A stretch of DNA of 64,000 nt from Eubacterium sp. AF16-48 (GTDB lineage Bacteria; Bacillota; Clostridia; Lachnospirales; Lachnospiraceae), in contig NZ_QUHB01000002.1 of NCBI RefSeq assembly GCF_003479405.1, positions 403,981-467,980 of the forward strand, written 5' to 3'. The translations under genes and the position numbers were made by a program. The notes under the pieces were generated by a model. The model was not told the origin of the DNA, did not search any database, and saw only the letters and a program-made list of their open reading frames with translations. Shown piece after piece: positions 28,085 through 37,929 of this stretch. Position 1 is the first letter of the stretch; each line of letters opens with the position of its first letter.

Positions 28085-28792
28085 ATGCTATATGGATTTT
28101 ATTTTGACCCAACATATATTTTGATTATTATAGGTATGGTGATTTGCATGGCAGCTTCAGCACATGTAAACTCAACCTTTAAAAAGTATTCAAGATACAG
28201 AAGTAATTCAGGACTTACGGGGGCACAGGCAGCAGCTAAAATATTGGAATCTCAGGGAATATATGATGTACAGATAAGACATGTTTCAGGGGATTTAACA
28301 GATAACTATAATCCTTCAAATAAGGTACTTAGTCTGTCAGATGCTACTTATAACAGCACCAGTGTGGCAGCCATAGGTGTTGCAGCTCATGAATGTGGTC
28401 ATGCAATGCAGCATCAGAAGGGATATACACCTATTGCAGTGAGAAATGCATTGGTTCCTTTTGCAAACTGGGGAGCAAGATTGTCCTGGGTACTTATAAT
28501 TGCAGGATTAATATTCTTTGGACAGGGAACAGGACAGACAATAATAAATATCGGTATTTTTGCCTTTTCATTGGCAGTAATATTTCAGATAGTAACTCTT
28601 CCTGTAGAGTTTAATGCATCAGGAAGAGCCATAAAAGTATTAGAAAGTACAGGCATATTTGGAAGTCAGGAGCTTAAATATACAAGGAAAGTATTAGGTG
28701 CGGCAGCCCTTACTTATGTGGCAGCGGTAGCATCATCAATTTTACAGCTCTTAAGACTTATAATACTGTTTGGAGGAAGAAAAGATGACTAA
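28085..28792 (+). CDS. yugP: YugP-type neutral zinc metallopeptidase (membrane)
   Basis: 235 residues from ATG 28085, chosen because AGGAGG lies 7 bases before it; a longer frame from 28043 would overlap fmt and lacks a ribosome site. One N-terminal membrane helix (about 8-27), then the zinc motif HECGH at residues 102-106 in VAAHECGHAMQHQ, two more membrane helices (about 125-175), VTLPVEFNASGRAI and a last hydrophobic tail. This matches the Zn_peptidase_2/YugP family, membrane proteases of little-studied function. It overlaps rsmB by 8 bases. Confidence 0.92.
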   Translation: MLYGFYFDPTYILIIIGMVICMAASAHVNSTFKKYSRYRSNSGLTGAQAAAKILESQGIYDVQIRHVSGDLTDNYNPSNKVLSLSDATYNSTSVAAIGVAAHECGHAMQHQKGYTPIAVRNALVPFANWGARLSWVLIIAGLIFFGQGTGQTIINIGIFAFSLAVIFQIVTLPVEFNASGRAIKVLESTGIFGSQELKYTRKVLGAAALTYVAAVASSILQLLRLIILFGGRKDD

Positions 28793-30128
28793 AAATGTCT
28801 CATGTAATGTTAATTCAAGAAATGTGGTATTAACAATGCTTGAAAAAACTGAAAATGGTGAAAAAAGTCATATAGTGCTTAAAAATACACTAGACGGGTA
28901 TCAGGACATTGATAAACAGACAAGAGCATTTATTACCAGATTATTTCAGGGAACATTAGAGAGACAAATTGAACTTGATTATATTATAAACATTTATTCA
29001 AAAACACCTGTTAAAAAAATGAAGCCGGTTATAAGAAATATACTTAGACTTTCTGTTTATCAGTTAAAGTATATGAAATCAGTTCCGGTTTCGGCAGTGT
29101 GTAATGAAGCGGTAAAGTTAGTGGCAAAAAGAAAATTTTCGGGACTTAAGGGCTTTGTAAACGGAGTTCTTAGAAATATTGCAAGAAATATAGAGGATAT
29201 TAAATATCCTGTTAATGAGGAAAAAAAACTTTCAGTGAATTATTCCATGCCGGAATGGATAATTAAATTATGGATACAGGAATATGGCATTAATAAAACA
29301 AAGGAAATGCTTACCTCCATATATTCTGACAGAAGAACCACAGTAAGGGTAAACACCGGCAGGGCTACAGTGGAAGAAGTAATAAGCATCTTAGAAAACG
29401 GTGGTGTTAAGGTGGAAAAAAGCCCACTATATGACAAGGCATTATTAATTTGGGGTTACGATAATTTAAACAGCTTAGAGGCTTTTTCAAAGGGAATGAT
29501 TACAGTTCAGGATTTAAGCTCCATGATGGCGGGACTTAGTGCCAATCCTAAAAAAGGTGATTACATTATAGATGTATGTGCAGCTCCCGGTGGAAAAACC
29601 ATGCATATGGCTGATATTATGGGGCAGACAGGAATGGTTGACTCAAGGGATTTAACACCATATAAAATTAGCCTGATAAATGAAAATATATCACGGATGG
29701 GTTATAAAAATATTAAAACAACCGTGATGGATGCAACAGTCTTAGATGAAAAATCCATAGAAGCTGCTGATGTGGTAATGGCGGATTTGCCCTGCTCAGG
29801 TCTTGGAGTTATGGGAAAGAAAAATGACATAAAATACAATGTGTCATTAGCACAAATAAAGGAACTTGTTAAATTACAGAGACAGATTTTGCAGGTGTCA
29901 TGTAAATATTTAAAAAAAGGCGGGACACTGGTTTTTTCGACCTGTACCGTTAATAAATATGAAAATGATGAAAATGTAAGGTGGATAACGGAAAATCTCC
30001 CCCTTACCCCGGTTTCTCTTGCAGGCATTTTACCAAAGCAACTGGGCGGAGATAAGGGTTATGTACAAATTTATCCGGGAGAATATGGTATGGATGGTTT
30101 TTTCGTATCAGCATTTAAGAAAATATGA
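28785..30128 (+). CDS. rsmB: 16S rRNA m5C967 methyltransferase RsmB
   Basis: 447 residues. An N-terminal NusB-like RNA-binding domain (about 10-145) precedes the Fmu/NOL1/NOP2 catalytic domain, with the SAM loop DVCAAPGGKTMHMA near residue 262, the DLPCSGLG site with the first catalytic Cys and FSTCTVN with the second. ATG 28785 follows GGAGGAAG. The stop overlaps the rlmN start (ATGA), showing coupled translation of two rRNA-modifying enzymes. Confidence 0.94.
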   Translation: MTKNVSCNVNSRNVVLTMLEKTENGEKSHIVLKNTLDGYQDIDKQTRAFITRLFQGTLERQIELDYIINIYSKTPVKKMKPVIRNILRLSVYQLKYMKSVPVSAVCNEAVKLVAKRKFSGLKGFVNGVLRNIARNIEDIKYPVNEEKKLSVNYSMPEWIIKLWIQEYGINKTKEMLTSIYSDRRTTVRVNTGRATVEEVISILENGGVKVEKSPLYDKALLIWGYDNLNSLEAFSKGMITVQDLSSMMAGLSANPKKGDYIIDVCAAPGGKTMHMADIMGQTGMVDSRDLTPYKISLINENISRMGYKNIKTTVMDATVLDEKSIEAADVVMADLPCSGLGVMGKKNDIKYNVSLAQIKELVKLQRQILQVSCKYLKKGGTLVFSTCTVNKYENDENVRWITENLPLTPVSLAGILPKQLGGDKGYVQIYPGEYGMDGFFVSAFKKI

Positions 30129-31177
30129 GTGAATTAAAAGATATTAAGTCATATAATTTAAAAGAATTAAAAGAAGAATTAACGAAAATGGGTGAAAAGC
30201 CCTTTCGGGCAGGTCAGATATACAGATGGCTTCACGTGGAAACCGTAAGAAGCTTTGATGAAATGACTAATATTTCCAAAAGCTTAAGGGAGAAGTTAAG
30301 CAGGGAATATGAAATAAGAAATGTAAATCAGATACAGGTTTTAGTTTCAAAAATTGACGGCACAAGAAAATACATATCAGAAATAAAAGGCGGTTCTGTT
30401 ATTGAAAGTGTTCTGATGCGTTATCATCATGGCAATTCAGTATGTATATCTACCCAGTAAGGATGCCGTATGGGATGTAAGTTTTGTGCTTCAACCCTTA
30501 AGGGATTAGACAGAAACCTGACTCCGTCAGAGATGCTTGATGAAATTTATTCCATTGAAAGAGACATAAATGAAAAGGTATCTAACATTGTTTTAATGGG
30601 CAGTGGTGAGCCTTTGGATAATTTTGATAATGTAACAAAATTTATTGAAATGATTACAGACGAAAACGGAAAGAATTTAAGTCAGAGAAACATAACTCTT
30701 TCAACCTGTGGAATAGTGCCTAACATAAAACGTTTAGCAGATATGCATCCGCAGATTACATTGGCACTTTCCCTTCATGCATCAGATGATGAAACAAGAA
30801 AGAAGTTAATGCCTATAGCATACAAATATTCAATAAATGAAATTTTAGATGCCTGCGTTTATTACTTTAACAAAACTAAAAGAAGAATTACTTTTGAGTA
30901 TAGTTTAGTTGCAGGAGTAAATGACAATACGGAGGAAGCCCTTAAACTGGTAGGTCTTGTTAAGGGAATAAACTGCCACGTTAATCTTATTCCTGTAAAT
31001 CCCATTAAAGAAAGGAAAATGACCCAGCCGGATAAAGCTGCGGTACAACATTTTAAATCAATACTTGAAAAAAATAAGATAAATGTTACTATAAGAAGAG
31101 AAATGGGCAGAGACATTAACGGAGCGTGCGGACAGCTTAGAAATGAGGTTATGTCCGGAAAAATATTAAAGGATTAG
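30125..31177 (+). pseudogene. rlmN: 23S rRNA m2A2503 / tRNA m2A37 methyltransferase RlmN, interrupted by one in-frame TAA
   Basis: Read through, this is a full-length radical SAM methyltransferase of about 350 residues. The first 111 codons hold the N-terminal domain (KPFRAGQIYRWL) and run to VCISTQ, then TAA at 30458-30460 replaces the Val of the family pattern SQVGC; the same frame continues GCRMGCKFCAST with the CxxxCxxC iron-sulfur motif. The first conserved Cys (methyl carrier, seven residues before the cluster), the cluster triad and the second catalytic Cys (NGACGQL) are all present. A restart at ATG 30470 would omit the first cluster Cys. A Val codon needs two changes to become TAA. 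Either a recent pseudogene, read-through, or a base-call error. Loss of RlmN is known to alter linezolid/tiamulin sensitivity in other bacteria. Confidence 0.85.
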
Positions 31178-31192
31178 AAGGGAGGAAAATCA

Positions 31193-31948
31193 TTGGCAGA
31201 TATTAAAATTAATGCATTTGGAAAAACTGATGTAGGTTTAATGAGAACTATTAATCAGGATAGTATTTTTGTATCTACACAACCAATAGGAAAGCTCCCT
31301 AACCTTTTTATTGTTGCAGATGGTATGGGGGGGCATAAGGCAGGAGACGTGGCTTCAAGGGAAGCCATTGAAAGATTTGTAAAATATGCCTGCACTACCC
31401 ATATGTCAGATCCTGCCAACATATTAGATGCGGGAATTATTTCAGTAAATAAAGATATATTTGATATGGCAAATTCCAACAGAGATTACAGTGGTATGGG
31501 AACCACCTTTGTTGCAGCCTCATTAGTTGAGAATCATGTTTATATTGCAAATGTTGGAGACAGCAGGCTCTATTTGATAGGAAGAGACATAAGGCAGATT
31601 ACAAGAGACCATTCACTGGTGGAAGATATGGTTAGAATGGGTGTTTTAGAAAGAGAAGAAGCAAGAACTCATTACAAGAAAAATGTTATTACCAAAGCTA
31701 TAGGAGTGGCAGATGACAAAACATCCACTCCGGACATTTTTGAAATAGAAGTGGAAAATGGTGACAAGTTGCTTTTATGTTCAGACGGACTTACAAATAT
31801 GGTGGAGGACTATGACATAAAGAAAATTGTAAAAGATAATGACAGCATTGAGGATGCAGTCCGTGAACTGATTAAACAGGCAAATGAGAACGGCGGAAAA
31901 GATAATATATCAGCGATTCTGATAGAACCTGAAATTGGCGAGGAGTAG
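31193..31948 (+). CDS. stp: PP2C-type Ser/Thr phosphatase Stp/PrpC
   Basis: 251 residues from a TTG preceded by GGGAGG. Metal-binding motifs of PP2C enzymes are visible: TDVGLMRTINQDS, ADGMGGHKAGDVAS, SGMGTTFVAA, ANVGDSRLYL, LCSDGLTNMVED and GKDNISAIL. It reverses phosphorylation by the PrkC kinase encoded 4 bases downstream. The pair is conserved across Firmicutes and acts on cell-wall, translation and dormancy proteins (family knowledge). Confidence 0.95.
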   Translation: MADIKINAFGKTDVGLMRTINQDSIFVSTQPIGKLPNLFIVADGMGGHKAGDVASREAIERFVKYACTTHMSDPANILDAGIISVNKDIFDMANSNRDYSGMGTTFVAASLVENHVYIANVGDSRLYLIGRDIRQITRDHSLVEDMVRMGVLEREEARTHYKKNVITKAIGVADDKTSTPDIFEIEVENGDKLLLCSDGLTNMVEDYDIKKIVKDNDSIEDAVRELIKQANENGGKDNISAILIEPEIGEE

Positions 31949-31951
31949 AGC

Positions 31952-33961
31952 ATGTTAGAAAAAGGTAATTTTATTAATAACCGTTATGAAATTATAGGCA
32001 GAGTAGGTGCAGGCGGTATGTCTGATGTTTACAAAGCCAAGGATCATAAATTAAATAGAAATGTAGCTATAAAAGTATTAAAAAAGGAATACAGCAAAGA
32101 TAAGAATTTTGTATCAAAATTCAGGGTAGAGGCCCAGTCTGCGGCAAGTCTTATTCACCCAAATATTGTAAATGTATATGATGTAGGTGAAGACAACGGA
32201 CTATATTACATAGTTATGGAATTAATAGAGGGAATTACCCTTAAAAGTTATATACAGAAGAAAGGCAGACTTTCTGCAAGGGAAACCATAAGCATTGCCA
32301 TTCAGATTGCCAATGGAATAGAGTGTGCCCACAATAATCAGATTGTTCACAGGGATATTAAACCTCAGAATATAATGATTTCAAGAGAGGGAAAGGTTAA
32401 GGTTACGGATTTTGGTATTGCAAGGGCTGCAAGTTCCAATACCATTAACGGAAATGCAATGGGTTCAGTTCATTACATTTCACCGGAACAGGCAGGAGGA
32501 AAGTACGTTGACGAAAAAAGCGATATTTATTCTCTTGGAATAACAATGTTTGAAATGATTACAGGCAAGGTTCCTTTTGATGGAGAATCTACTGTTACCA
32601 TTGCCTTAAAACACATTCAGAATTCAGTGCCAAGTATCAGGGAATATATTCCTCAGGCACCGGTAAGCATTGAAAAAATTATTTTAAAATGTACACAAAA
32701 TAAATCAGACAAGAGATATCCGAAAATTTCTCTTCTTATAGCAGATTTAAAGAGGGCTCTTACGGAACCGGATGTGGATTTTGTACAGATTGATGCTACA
32801 AGACCTATAGGAACCACAGTTATGATTACTGATGAGGAGATTAATCAGATAAGAAAAGGAGCCGGAAAAACAAGCCCGGAGAAACCGGAAGAGGACGTGG
32901 ATGATATTGATGCCATGTCGCCTAAAATGGACAAAGCCGTAACTATAGGTGGTGTAATAGCAGGTATTGCGGCATTAATGGTAGTGGCTGTTATTTTGAC
33001 GGTGGTATTAAGTGATAACAGCATAAAGCTTCCAAAGGATATGTCAGGAGATGAAATCCAGACTATTGACCCAAGAAAGACGGTTGTGCCAAAGGTTCTT
33101 GGTATGTCTTCTGATGAAGCTGAAAAAGCTCTTAATGAAAAGAGTCTTGGATTTGAGTATGACTCAAATTATGTATATAGTGATGTTTATGCGGCAGACC
33201 AGATTGTTAATCAGTCTGAGGCACCGGGCAGTGTAGTTAATAAAAATATAACTGTTAAGCTTATTGTCAGCAAAGGTCCTGAAAGAATACAGGTTCCTGC
33301 AGGTATAAGTAGATCTGATTTAGACAGTGCCATTTCTAAATTAGACAGTGTAGGATTAAAATATGAAATAACATACGAATTTAGTGGAAATACCATTGGT
33401 ACTGTTATTTCCTGTTCACCAACAGAAAATGCATCTGTTAATAAGAAAGATATTGTTAAGTTGGTAGTTAGCCGTGGAAGTCAGGAAAGTGAAGAAAAAA
33501 CGGCAACAGTTCCAAGTCTTGTTAATATGAAACTGGCAAAAGCACAGCAGAAAATATCATCTAGTGGATTTGAAATTGGAAATGTAAGTGAAGAATATAG
33601 CGACACTGTAAAGAAAGGTTATGTAATAAGGCAGACTGTTAAGTCAGGTCATCAGATGCCTCTTGGTGGAACCATAGGTCTTGTGGTAAGTAAAGGCTCG
33701 GAAGATGCACCGAAATATACAGGAAGCTATACTTTCGCCCTGGAGGATTTACATGATGCAGACGGAAATCCTATAACTGAAGGTGTTGTTAATGTGGCAC
33801 TTGACGGTGTATTACAAAAGGTTGATCCTAAGTATGCAGATGTTTCAACGTGGCCTGGAGATTACACAATAGAGCTTACAGGAGATAAGAAGGGCAAGGC
33901 TACCATTGAACTTATGGTAAACGGTCAGGTTATTCATACCGGAACAGTTAAGTTAAAATAA
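31952..33961 (+). CDS. prkC: PASTA Ser/Thr protein kinase PrkC
   Basis: 669 residues. Cytoplasmic kinase domain (1-270): glycine loop GRVGAGGMSDVYKA, AIKVLKKEY, HRDIKPQNIM, DFGIARA, and SVHYISPEQAGG. One membrane helix (about 332-356), then three PASTA modules outside (about 370-440, 440-510, 515-585), which in the family bind muropeptides and lipid II, and a further beta-rich tail (about 590-669) that is not a PASTA repeat. It follows stp with 3 bases between. Terminator-like hairpin at 33974-34005 follows. Confidence 0.95.
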   Translation: MLEKGNFINNRYEIIGRVGAGGMSDVYKAKDHKLNRNVAIKVLKKEYSKDKNFVSKFRVEAQSAASLIHPNIVNVYDVGEDNGLYYIVMELIEGITLKSYIQKKGRLSARETISIAIQIANGIECAHNNQIVHRDIKPQNIMISREGKVKVTDFGIARAASSNTINGNAMGSVHYISPEQAGGKYVDEKSDIYSLGITMFEMITGKVPFDGESTVTIALKHIQNSVPSIREYIPQAPVSIEKIILKCTQNKSDKRYPKISLLIADLKRALTEPDVDFVQIDATRPIGTTVMITDEEINQIRKGAGKTSPEKPEEDVDDIDAMSPKMDKAVTIGGVIAGIAALMVVAVILTVVLSDNSIKLPKDMSGDEIQTIDPRKTVVPKVLGMSSDEAEKALNEKSLGFEYDSNYVYSDVYAADQIVNQSEAPGSVVNKNITVKLIVSKGPERIQVPAGISRSDLDSAISKLDSVGLKYEITYEFSGNTIGTVISCSPTENASVNKKDIVKLVVSRGSQESEEKTATVPSLVNMKLAKAQQKISSSGFEIGNVSEEYSDTVKKGYVIRQTVKSGHQMPLGGTIGLVVSKGSEDAPKYTGSYTFALEDLHDADGNPITEGVVNVALDGVLQKVDPKYADVSTWPGDYTIELTGDKKGKATIELMVNGQVIHTGTVKLK

Positions 33962-33973
33962 TATAAAGAATAT

Positions 33974-34005
33974 AAAAGAGCTGAAGCAGTAGCTACAGCT
34001 CTTTT
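33974..34005 (+). terminator. Hairpin after prkC
   Basis: AAAAGAGCTG (33974-33983) pairs with CAGCTCTTTT (33996-34005) around a 12-base loop. The T-run is part of the stem, so termination is probably partial and rsgA may still be reached. Confidence 0.55.
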
Positions 34006-34026
34006 GATGGTTAAAGGAAGTATAAG

Positions 34027-34938
34027 TTGGAAAATCAAAACAATAGACATCAGGTGTCAGGAAAAATTGTAAAAGGAATAGCCGGATTTTATTATGTTTG
34101 CATTGAAAACGGTGATGTTTATGAGTGCAAGGCAAAAGGTGCATTTAGAAATAAAAATATAAAGCCTTTAGTAGGTGATAATGTTGTTATGGACATTATT
34201 AATCAGGAAGAGAAAAAGGGCAATATAATTGAAATATGTGACAGAAAAAACGAGCTTATAAGACCGGCCGTGGCAAATATTGACCAGGCAATGATTATTT
34301 TTGCATTAAAAAAGCCGGATCCTAACCTTAATCTGTTAGATAAATTTCTTGTTATGATGGAATATCAGAATATAGACACCATAATTTGCTTTAATAAGAT
34401 GGATATATCAGACGAAGATTTCATGAATGAGCTAGACAGTATATATTCAAAAGCAGGGTATAAGGTGATGTTTGCCAGTGCCACGGAAGAAAAAGGTGTG
34501 GAAAGCATAATGGAGCTTTTAAAAAATAAAAGTACTGTTTTTGCCGGCCCTTCAGGAGTTGGAAAGTCATCTATGCTTAATGCCTTAACGAAGGATTACA
34601 AAATGGAAACAGGTAGTGTAAGCAGAAAAATAGGACGTGGAAAGCATACCACAAGACATTCTGAAATATTCTATGTAGGTGACGATACTTATATTTTTGA
34701 TACACCGGGATTTAGCTCATTATATGTTCCGGGAATGACTAAGGAAAGTCTTGAGGACTGTTATGGTGAATTTGAAAAGTATAAGGATAAATGCAGGTTT
34801 GTGGGATGTGCCCATATTAGCGAACCGGATTGTGCCGTAAAGGAGGCTTTAGCCGGTGGACATATAGATGAAAGCAGATATGAAAACTATAAATTAATGT
34901 ACAATGAATTAAAGGAAAAGGAGAGGCGTTATGATTAA
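34027..34938 (+). CDS. rsgA: Ribosome small-subunit GTPase RsgA
   Basis: 303 residues from a TTG preceded by AAAGGAAG. N-terminal OB fold (about 10-75), then a circularly permuted GTPase with motif order G4 (NKMD), G1 (GPSGVGKSS), G3 (DTPGFSS), as only this family has. The C-terminal zinc knuckle CRFVGCAHISEPDCAV is seen. It helps the last steps of 30S maturation. It overlaps rpe by 8 bases. Confidence 0.96.
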   Translation: MENQNNRHQVSGKIVKGIAGFYYVCIENGDVYECKAKGAFRNKNIKPLVGDNVVMDIINQEEKKGNIIEICDRKNELIRPAVANIDQAMIIFALKKPDPNLNLLDKFLVMMEYQNIDTIICFNKMDISDEDFMNELDSIYSKAGYKVMFASATEEKGVESIMELLKNKSTVFAGPSGVGKSSMLNALTKDYKMETGSVSRKIGRGKHTTRHSEIFYVGDDTYIFDTPGFSSLYVPGMTKESLEDCYGEFEKYKDKCRFVGCAHISEPDCAVKEALAGGHIDESRYENYKLMYNELKEKERRYD

Positions 34939-35590
34939 ATTAGCACCGTCAATTTTATCAGCGGATTTTGCAAAGTTAGGAGAAGATGTAGTAAGAATAG
35001 ACAAGGCAGGCTGTGACTGGATTCACATAGATGTAATGGATGGTATGTTTGTGCCAAACATTTCCTTTGGAATGCCTGTAATCAAAGCCATAAGAGGTCT
35101 AACTAATAAATTTTTTGACGTACATCTTATGATTGAGGAACCAATACGTTACTTACAGCAGTTTAAAGAGGCAGGAGCAGACATGGTTACTGTTCATGTG
35201 GAGGCATGTGAGGATGTGGAAAAAACCATTGATGAAATTCATAAGTTAGGAATCAAGGCAGGACTGGCATGTAATCCGGAAACTCCCGTTGATGACATTG
35301 TTCCTTACATTAATAAGGTGGATATGATACTTATTATGACTGTTCATCCGGGCTTTGGAGGTCAGTCTTATATAGATGAATGTACGGAAAAGGTTGAAAT
35401 AGTAAATGCCATAGTAAATGAATACAGGTTAGATACCTTGATTCAGGTAGATGGTGGAGTAAATACGGAAAATGTATGTATACCTCTTGATGCAGGAGCA
35501 AATGTAATTGTAGCAGGCTCTGCTGTATATAAGGGAGATGTGGAAAAGAATATAGAAGTATTTAAAAATAAGTTTATTAGCTTTGAATAA
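34931..35590 (+). CDS. rpe: Ribulose-phosphate 3-epimerase
   Basis: 219 residues, a (beta/alpha)8 barrel. It interconverts ribulose 5-phosphate and xylulose 5-phosphate in the pentose phosphate pathway. Landmarks: KLAPSILSADFAKLG, WIHIDVMDGMFVPN, FDVHLMIEEP, MTVHPGFGGQSY and VDGGVNTENV. AAGGAGAGG lies before the ATG inside the rsgA end. It closes the long + strand operon; a bidirectional terminator follows. Confidence 0.97.
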   Translation: MIKLAPSILSADFAKLGEDVVRIDKAGCDWIHIDVMDGMFVPNISFGMPVIKAIRGLTNKFFDVHLMIEEPIRYLQQFKEAGADMVTVHVEACEDVEKTIDEIHKLGIKAGLACNPETPVDDIVPYINKVDMILIMTVHPGFGGQSYIDECTEKVEIVNAIVNEYRLDTLIQVDGGVNTENVCIPLDAGANVIVAGSAVYKGDVEKNIEVFKNKFISFE

Positions 35591-35610
35591 AAAACAAAAA
35601 AACATAATAA

Positions 35611-35659
35611 AAAAGATGCTGTTACCCTTAATTAAAATTTAAAGGTAACAGCATCTTTT
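35611..35659. terminator. Bidirectional terminator between rpe and ychF
   Basis: AAAAGATGCTGTTACC (35611-35626) pairs perfectly with GGTAACAGCATCTTTT (35644-35659). A-run on the left and T-run on the right allow it to serve both convergent genes. Confidence 0.9.
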
Positions 35660-35675
35660 ATAACGCAAAAATATT

Positions 35676-36773
35676 TTAAACGTTAAATCTAAAGAGAATT
35701 ACATCTCCGTCTTTAACTACATAATCTTTTCCCTGAAGTCCTACAAGACCTTTTTCCTTAGCGTCTTTATAGCTACCGCATGCCATTAAGTCATCGTAGC
35801 TTACAACTTCTGCACAGATAAAGCCACGCTCAAAATCGCTGTGGATTTTTCCTGCTGCCTGAGGTGCCTTAGTACCCTTGGTAATAGTCCAGGCTCTTGT
35901 TTCAGTTTCTCCTGCTGTAAGATAACTAATTAAACCAAGAAGTGAATAGCTGGCTTTAATTAATTTATCAAGGCCGGATTCCTTAATTCCCAAATCCTCT
36001 AAAAACATCTGTTTTTCATCATCATCTAATTCTGCAATTTCCTGTTCAATTTCAGCACTAATAACAAAAACCTCAGAATTGTTTTCAGCTGCATATTTTC
36101 TAACTGCTGCAACGTGAGGATTAGAAGCACCGTCATCTGCTAAATCCTCTTCAGAAACATTAGCTGCAAAAATAACCGGCTTTGCTGTAAGAAGATTGTA
36201 TTCAGCCATCCATGCTTGCTCATCTTCATCATCGATTTCATATTTAATGGCTAAATTTCCATCTTCAAGAAATGCCTTCATACGTTGCTGGAAATCAAGT
36301 TCCTTAGCAAGCATTTTATCATTTCTTGCACCACGGGTTGTTTTGGCAATACGTCTTTCTAAAATTTCCACATCTGAAAAGATAAGCTCAAGATTAATAG
36401 TTTCAATGTCTCTTAAAGGGTCAACGCTTCCGTCAACATGAATAACATTGGTATCCTCAAAACATCTTACTACATGTACAATGGCATCAACTTCCCTGAT
36501 GTTAGCAAGAAACTGGTTACCAAGTCCTTCACCCTTTGACGCACCTTTAACCAATCCGGCTATGTCTACAAACTCAATAACGGCAGGAGTAGTTTTAGCT
36601 GAATTATATAATTCAGTAAGTTTGTCAAGTCTCTCATCAGGAACTGCAACTACGCCTACGTTAGGGTCTATTGTACAAAACGGGTAATTGGCTGATTCAG
36701 CCCCCGCTTTAGTTAATGAATTAAATAAAGTACTTTTGCCTACATTAGGAAGGCCAACTATACCTAATTTCAT
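35676..36773 (-). CDS. ychF: Redox/ribosome-associated GTPase/ATPase YchF
   Basis: 365 residues from the ATG at 36773; a TTG five codons further upstream is inside the GGAGG ribosome site and is rejected. YchF/OLA1 family: [15 protein letters not shown] (G1), [20 protein letters not shown] (G3), the altered NxxE G4 (NVSEED) that favours ATP over GTP, a coiled coil and a C-terminal TGS domain (about 280-363). It binds ribosomes in other bacteria. It is the only minus-strand gene between rpsO and ftsZ. Confidence 0.97.
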   Translation of the reverse strand: MKLGIVGLPNVGKSTLFNSLTKAGAESANYPFCTIDPNVGVVAVPDERLDKLTELYNSAKTTPAVIEFVDIAGLVKGASKGEGLGNQFLANIREVDAIVHVVRCFEDTNVIHVDGSVDPLRDIETINLELIFSDVEILERRIAKTTRGARNDKMLAKELDFQQRMKAFLEDGNLAIKYEIDDEDEQAWMAEYNLLTAKPVIFAANVSEEDLADDGASNPHVAAVRKYAAENNSEVFVISAEIEQEIAELDDDEKQMFLEDLGIKESGLDKLIKASYSLLGLISYLTAGETETRAWTITKGTKAPQAAGKIHSDFERGFICAEVVSYDDLMACGSYKDAKEKGLVGLQGKDYVVKDGDVILFRFNV

Positions 36774-36916
36774 ATTATAATCCTCCAATCTTTGGTAATA
36801 CCAAAAGATAGTTTAACATATTTTAGGCACAGGGGCAATGATAGGGTTGAATAAAATCAAAAATATTGCTAAATTATAATGAGAGAAAATAATGGAAAAT
36901 CCGGAGGCAATATAAA

Positions 36917-37807
36917 ATGATATTATCTACAACAATACAATTTCCTAATTTACATATAAATATAGAGCATCTGCCCAAATCCTTTTCGGTTTTTGGCTTT
37001 GATATAGCATTTTACGGCTGTATTATAGCTTTGGGAATGTTAGCAGGAATTGCCATAGTATGTTATGAGGCAAAAAGAACAGGGCAGGATTATAACCAGT
37101 ATATTGATTTCGCCCTTTATGCCATTGTGTTTAGTGTTATTGGTGCCAGAGTCTATTATGTAATATTCAGGTGGAGCTATTACAGTGCCCATCCCACTGA
37201 AATAATTAACATCCGTGAAGGGGGACTTGCAATATACGGTGGTGTAATTGTGGCAATTCTTACCTGCTTTATTTACACCAAAATAAAGAAAATGTCTTTC
37301 CCTAAGGTATGCGATACAGCAATTTTAGGATTAATACTTGGTCAGATAATTGGAAGATGGGGAAACTTTTTTAACAGAGAAGCATTTGGAGGAGTTGCCA
37401 GAGACAAAAATCCATGGGCAATGCGAATTTATTTTGACGAAAACTATGATATTTCCCAGGTACCGGATGTGGTAAAAAACGGAATGGAAGCCTTAAGAGG
37501 AAAAGCATTAAGTGAAATAGGATATATTCAGGTGCAACCCACATTTTTATATGAATCCCTATGGAATTTGTTTGTACTTGTATTAATGCTTATTTTCAGA
37601 AGAAAGAAAAAGTTTGATGGGGAGGTTATCCTTTGGTACTTAATTGGATATGGCATAGGAAGAGCCGTTATTGAAGGAATGAGAACAGACCAGCTTATTA
37701 TGCCGGTTACCGGATGGCCGGTATCCCAGACATTATCTATAGTAGTGGCAACAGTGTCTGTTATTGTGGTAATAGTAAAAAGAAGAAAAATTGCAAAAGC
37801 AGAATAA
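36917..37807 (+). CDS. lgt: Prolipoprotein diacylglyceryl transferase
   Basis: 296 residues with about seven membrane helices. It moves diacylglycerol from phosphatidylglycerol to the lipobox Cys of prolipoproteins. The essential His/Tyr region FDIAFYGCI, the conserved GGLAIYGGV and the signature GRWGNFFNREAFGG are present, and YLIGYGIGRAVIEGMRTDQ near the end. The ATG follows CCGGAGG. It is the last gene before the dcw cluster and has its own terminator. Confidence 0.96.
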   Translation: MILSTTIQFPNLHINIEHLPKSFSVFGFDIAFYGCIIALGMLAGIAIVCYEAKRTGQDYNQYIDFALYAIVFSVIGARVYYVIFRWSYYSAHPTEIINIREGGLAIYGGVIVAILTCFIYTKIKKMSFPKVCDTAILGLILGQIIGRWGNFFNREAFGGVARDKNPWAMRIYFDENYDISQVPDVVKNGMEALRGKALSEIGYIQVQPTFLYESLWNLFVLVLMLIFRRKKKFDGEVILWYLIGYGIGRAVIEGMRTDQLIMPVTGWPVSQTLSIVVATVSVIVVIVKRRKIAKAE

Positions 37808-37834
37808 AACAGAATATAAAACGTAAAATAAAAG

Positions 37835-37880
37835 AAAACGTTATCAGGTGTTAAAAAAATATCGGATAACGTTTTTTTTA
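37835..37880 (+). terminator. Terminator of lgt
   Basis: AAAACGTTATC (37835-37845) pairs with GATAACGTTTT (37865-37875), with a run of T to 37879. It separates lgt from the mraZ promoter just downstream. Confidence 0.85.
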
Positions 37881-37892
37881 TTTATTTTAGGG

Positions 37893-37921
37893 TTGAAAAG
37901 ATACCTAAAATGGTTTATTAT
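37893..37921 (+). promoter_or_regulatory. Promoter of the mraZ/dcw cluster
   Basis: TTGAAA at 37893-37898 and TATTAT at 37916-37921 with a 17-base spacer. The expected start is near 37928, just before the first GTGGTGA box. Confidence 0.75.
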
Positions 37922-37929
37922 TCATATAT

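Noticed and set aside
36847..36880. TTGAAT and TATAAT upstream of lgt
   Set aside because: Spacer of 22 bases is too long for a usual promoter.
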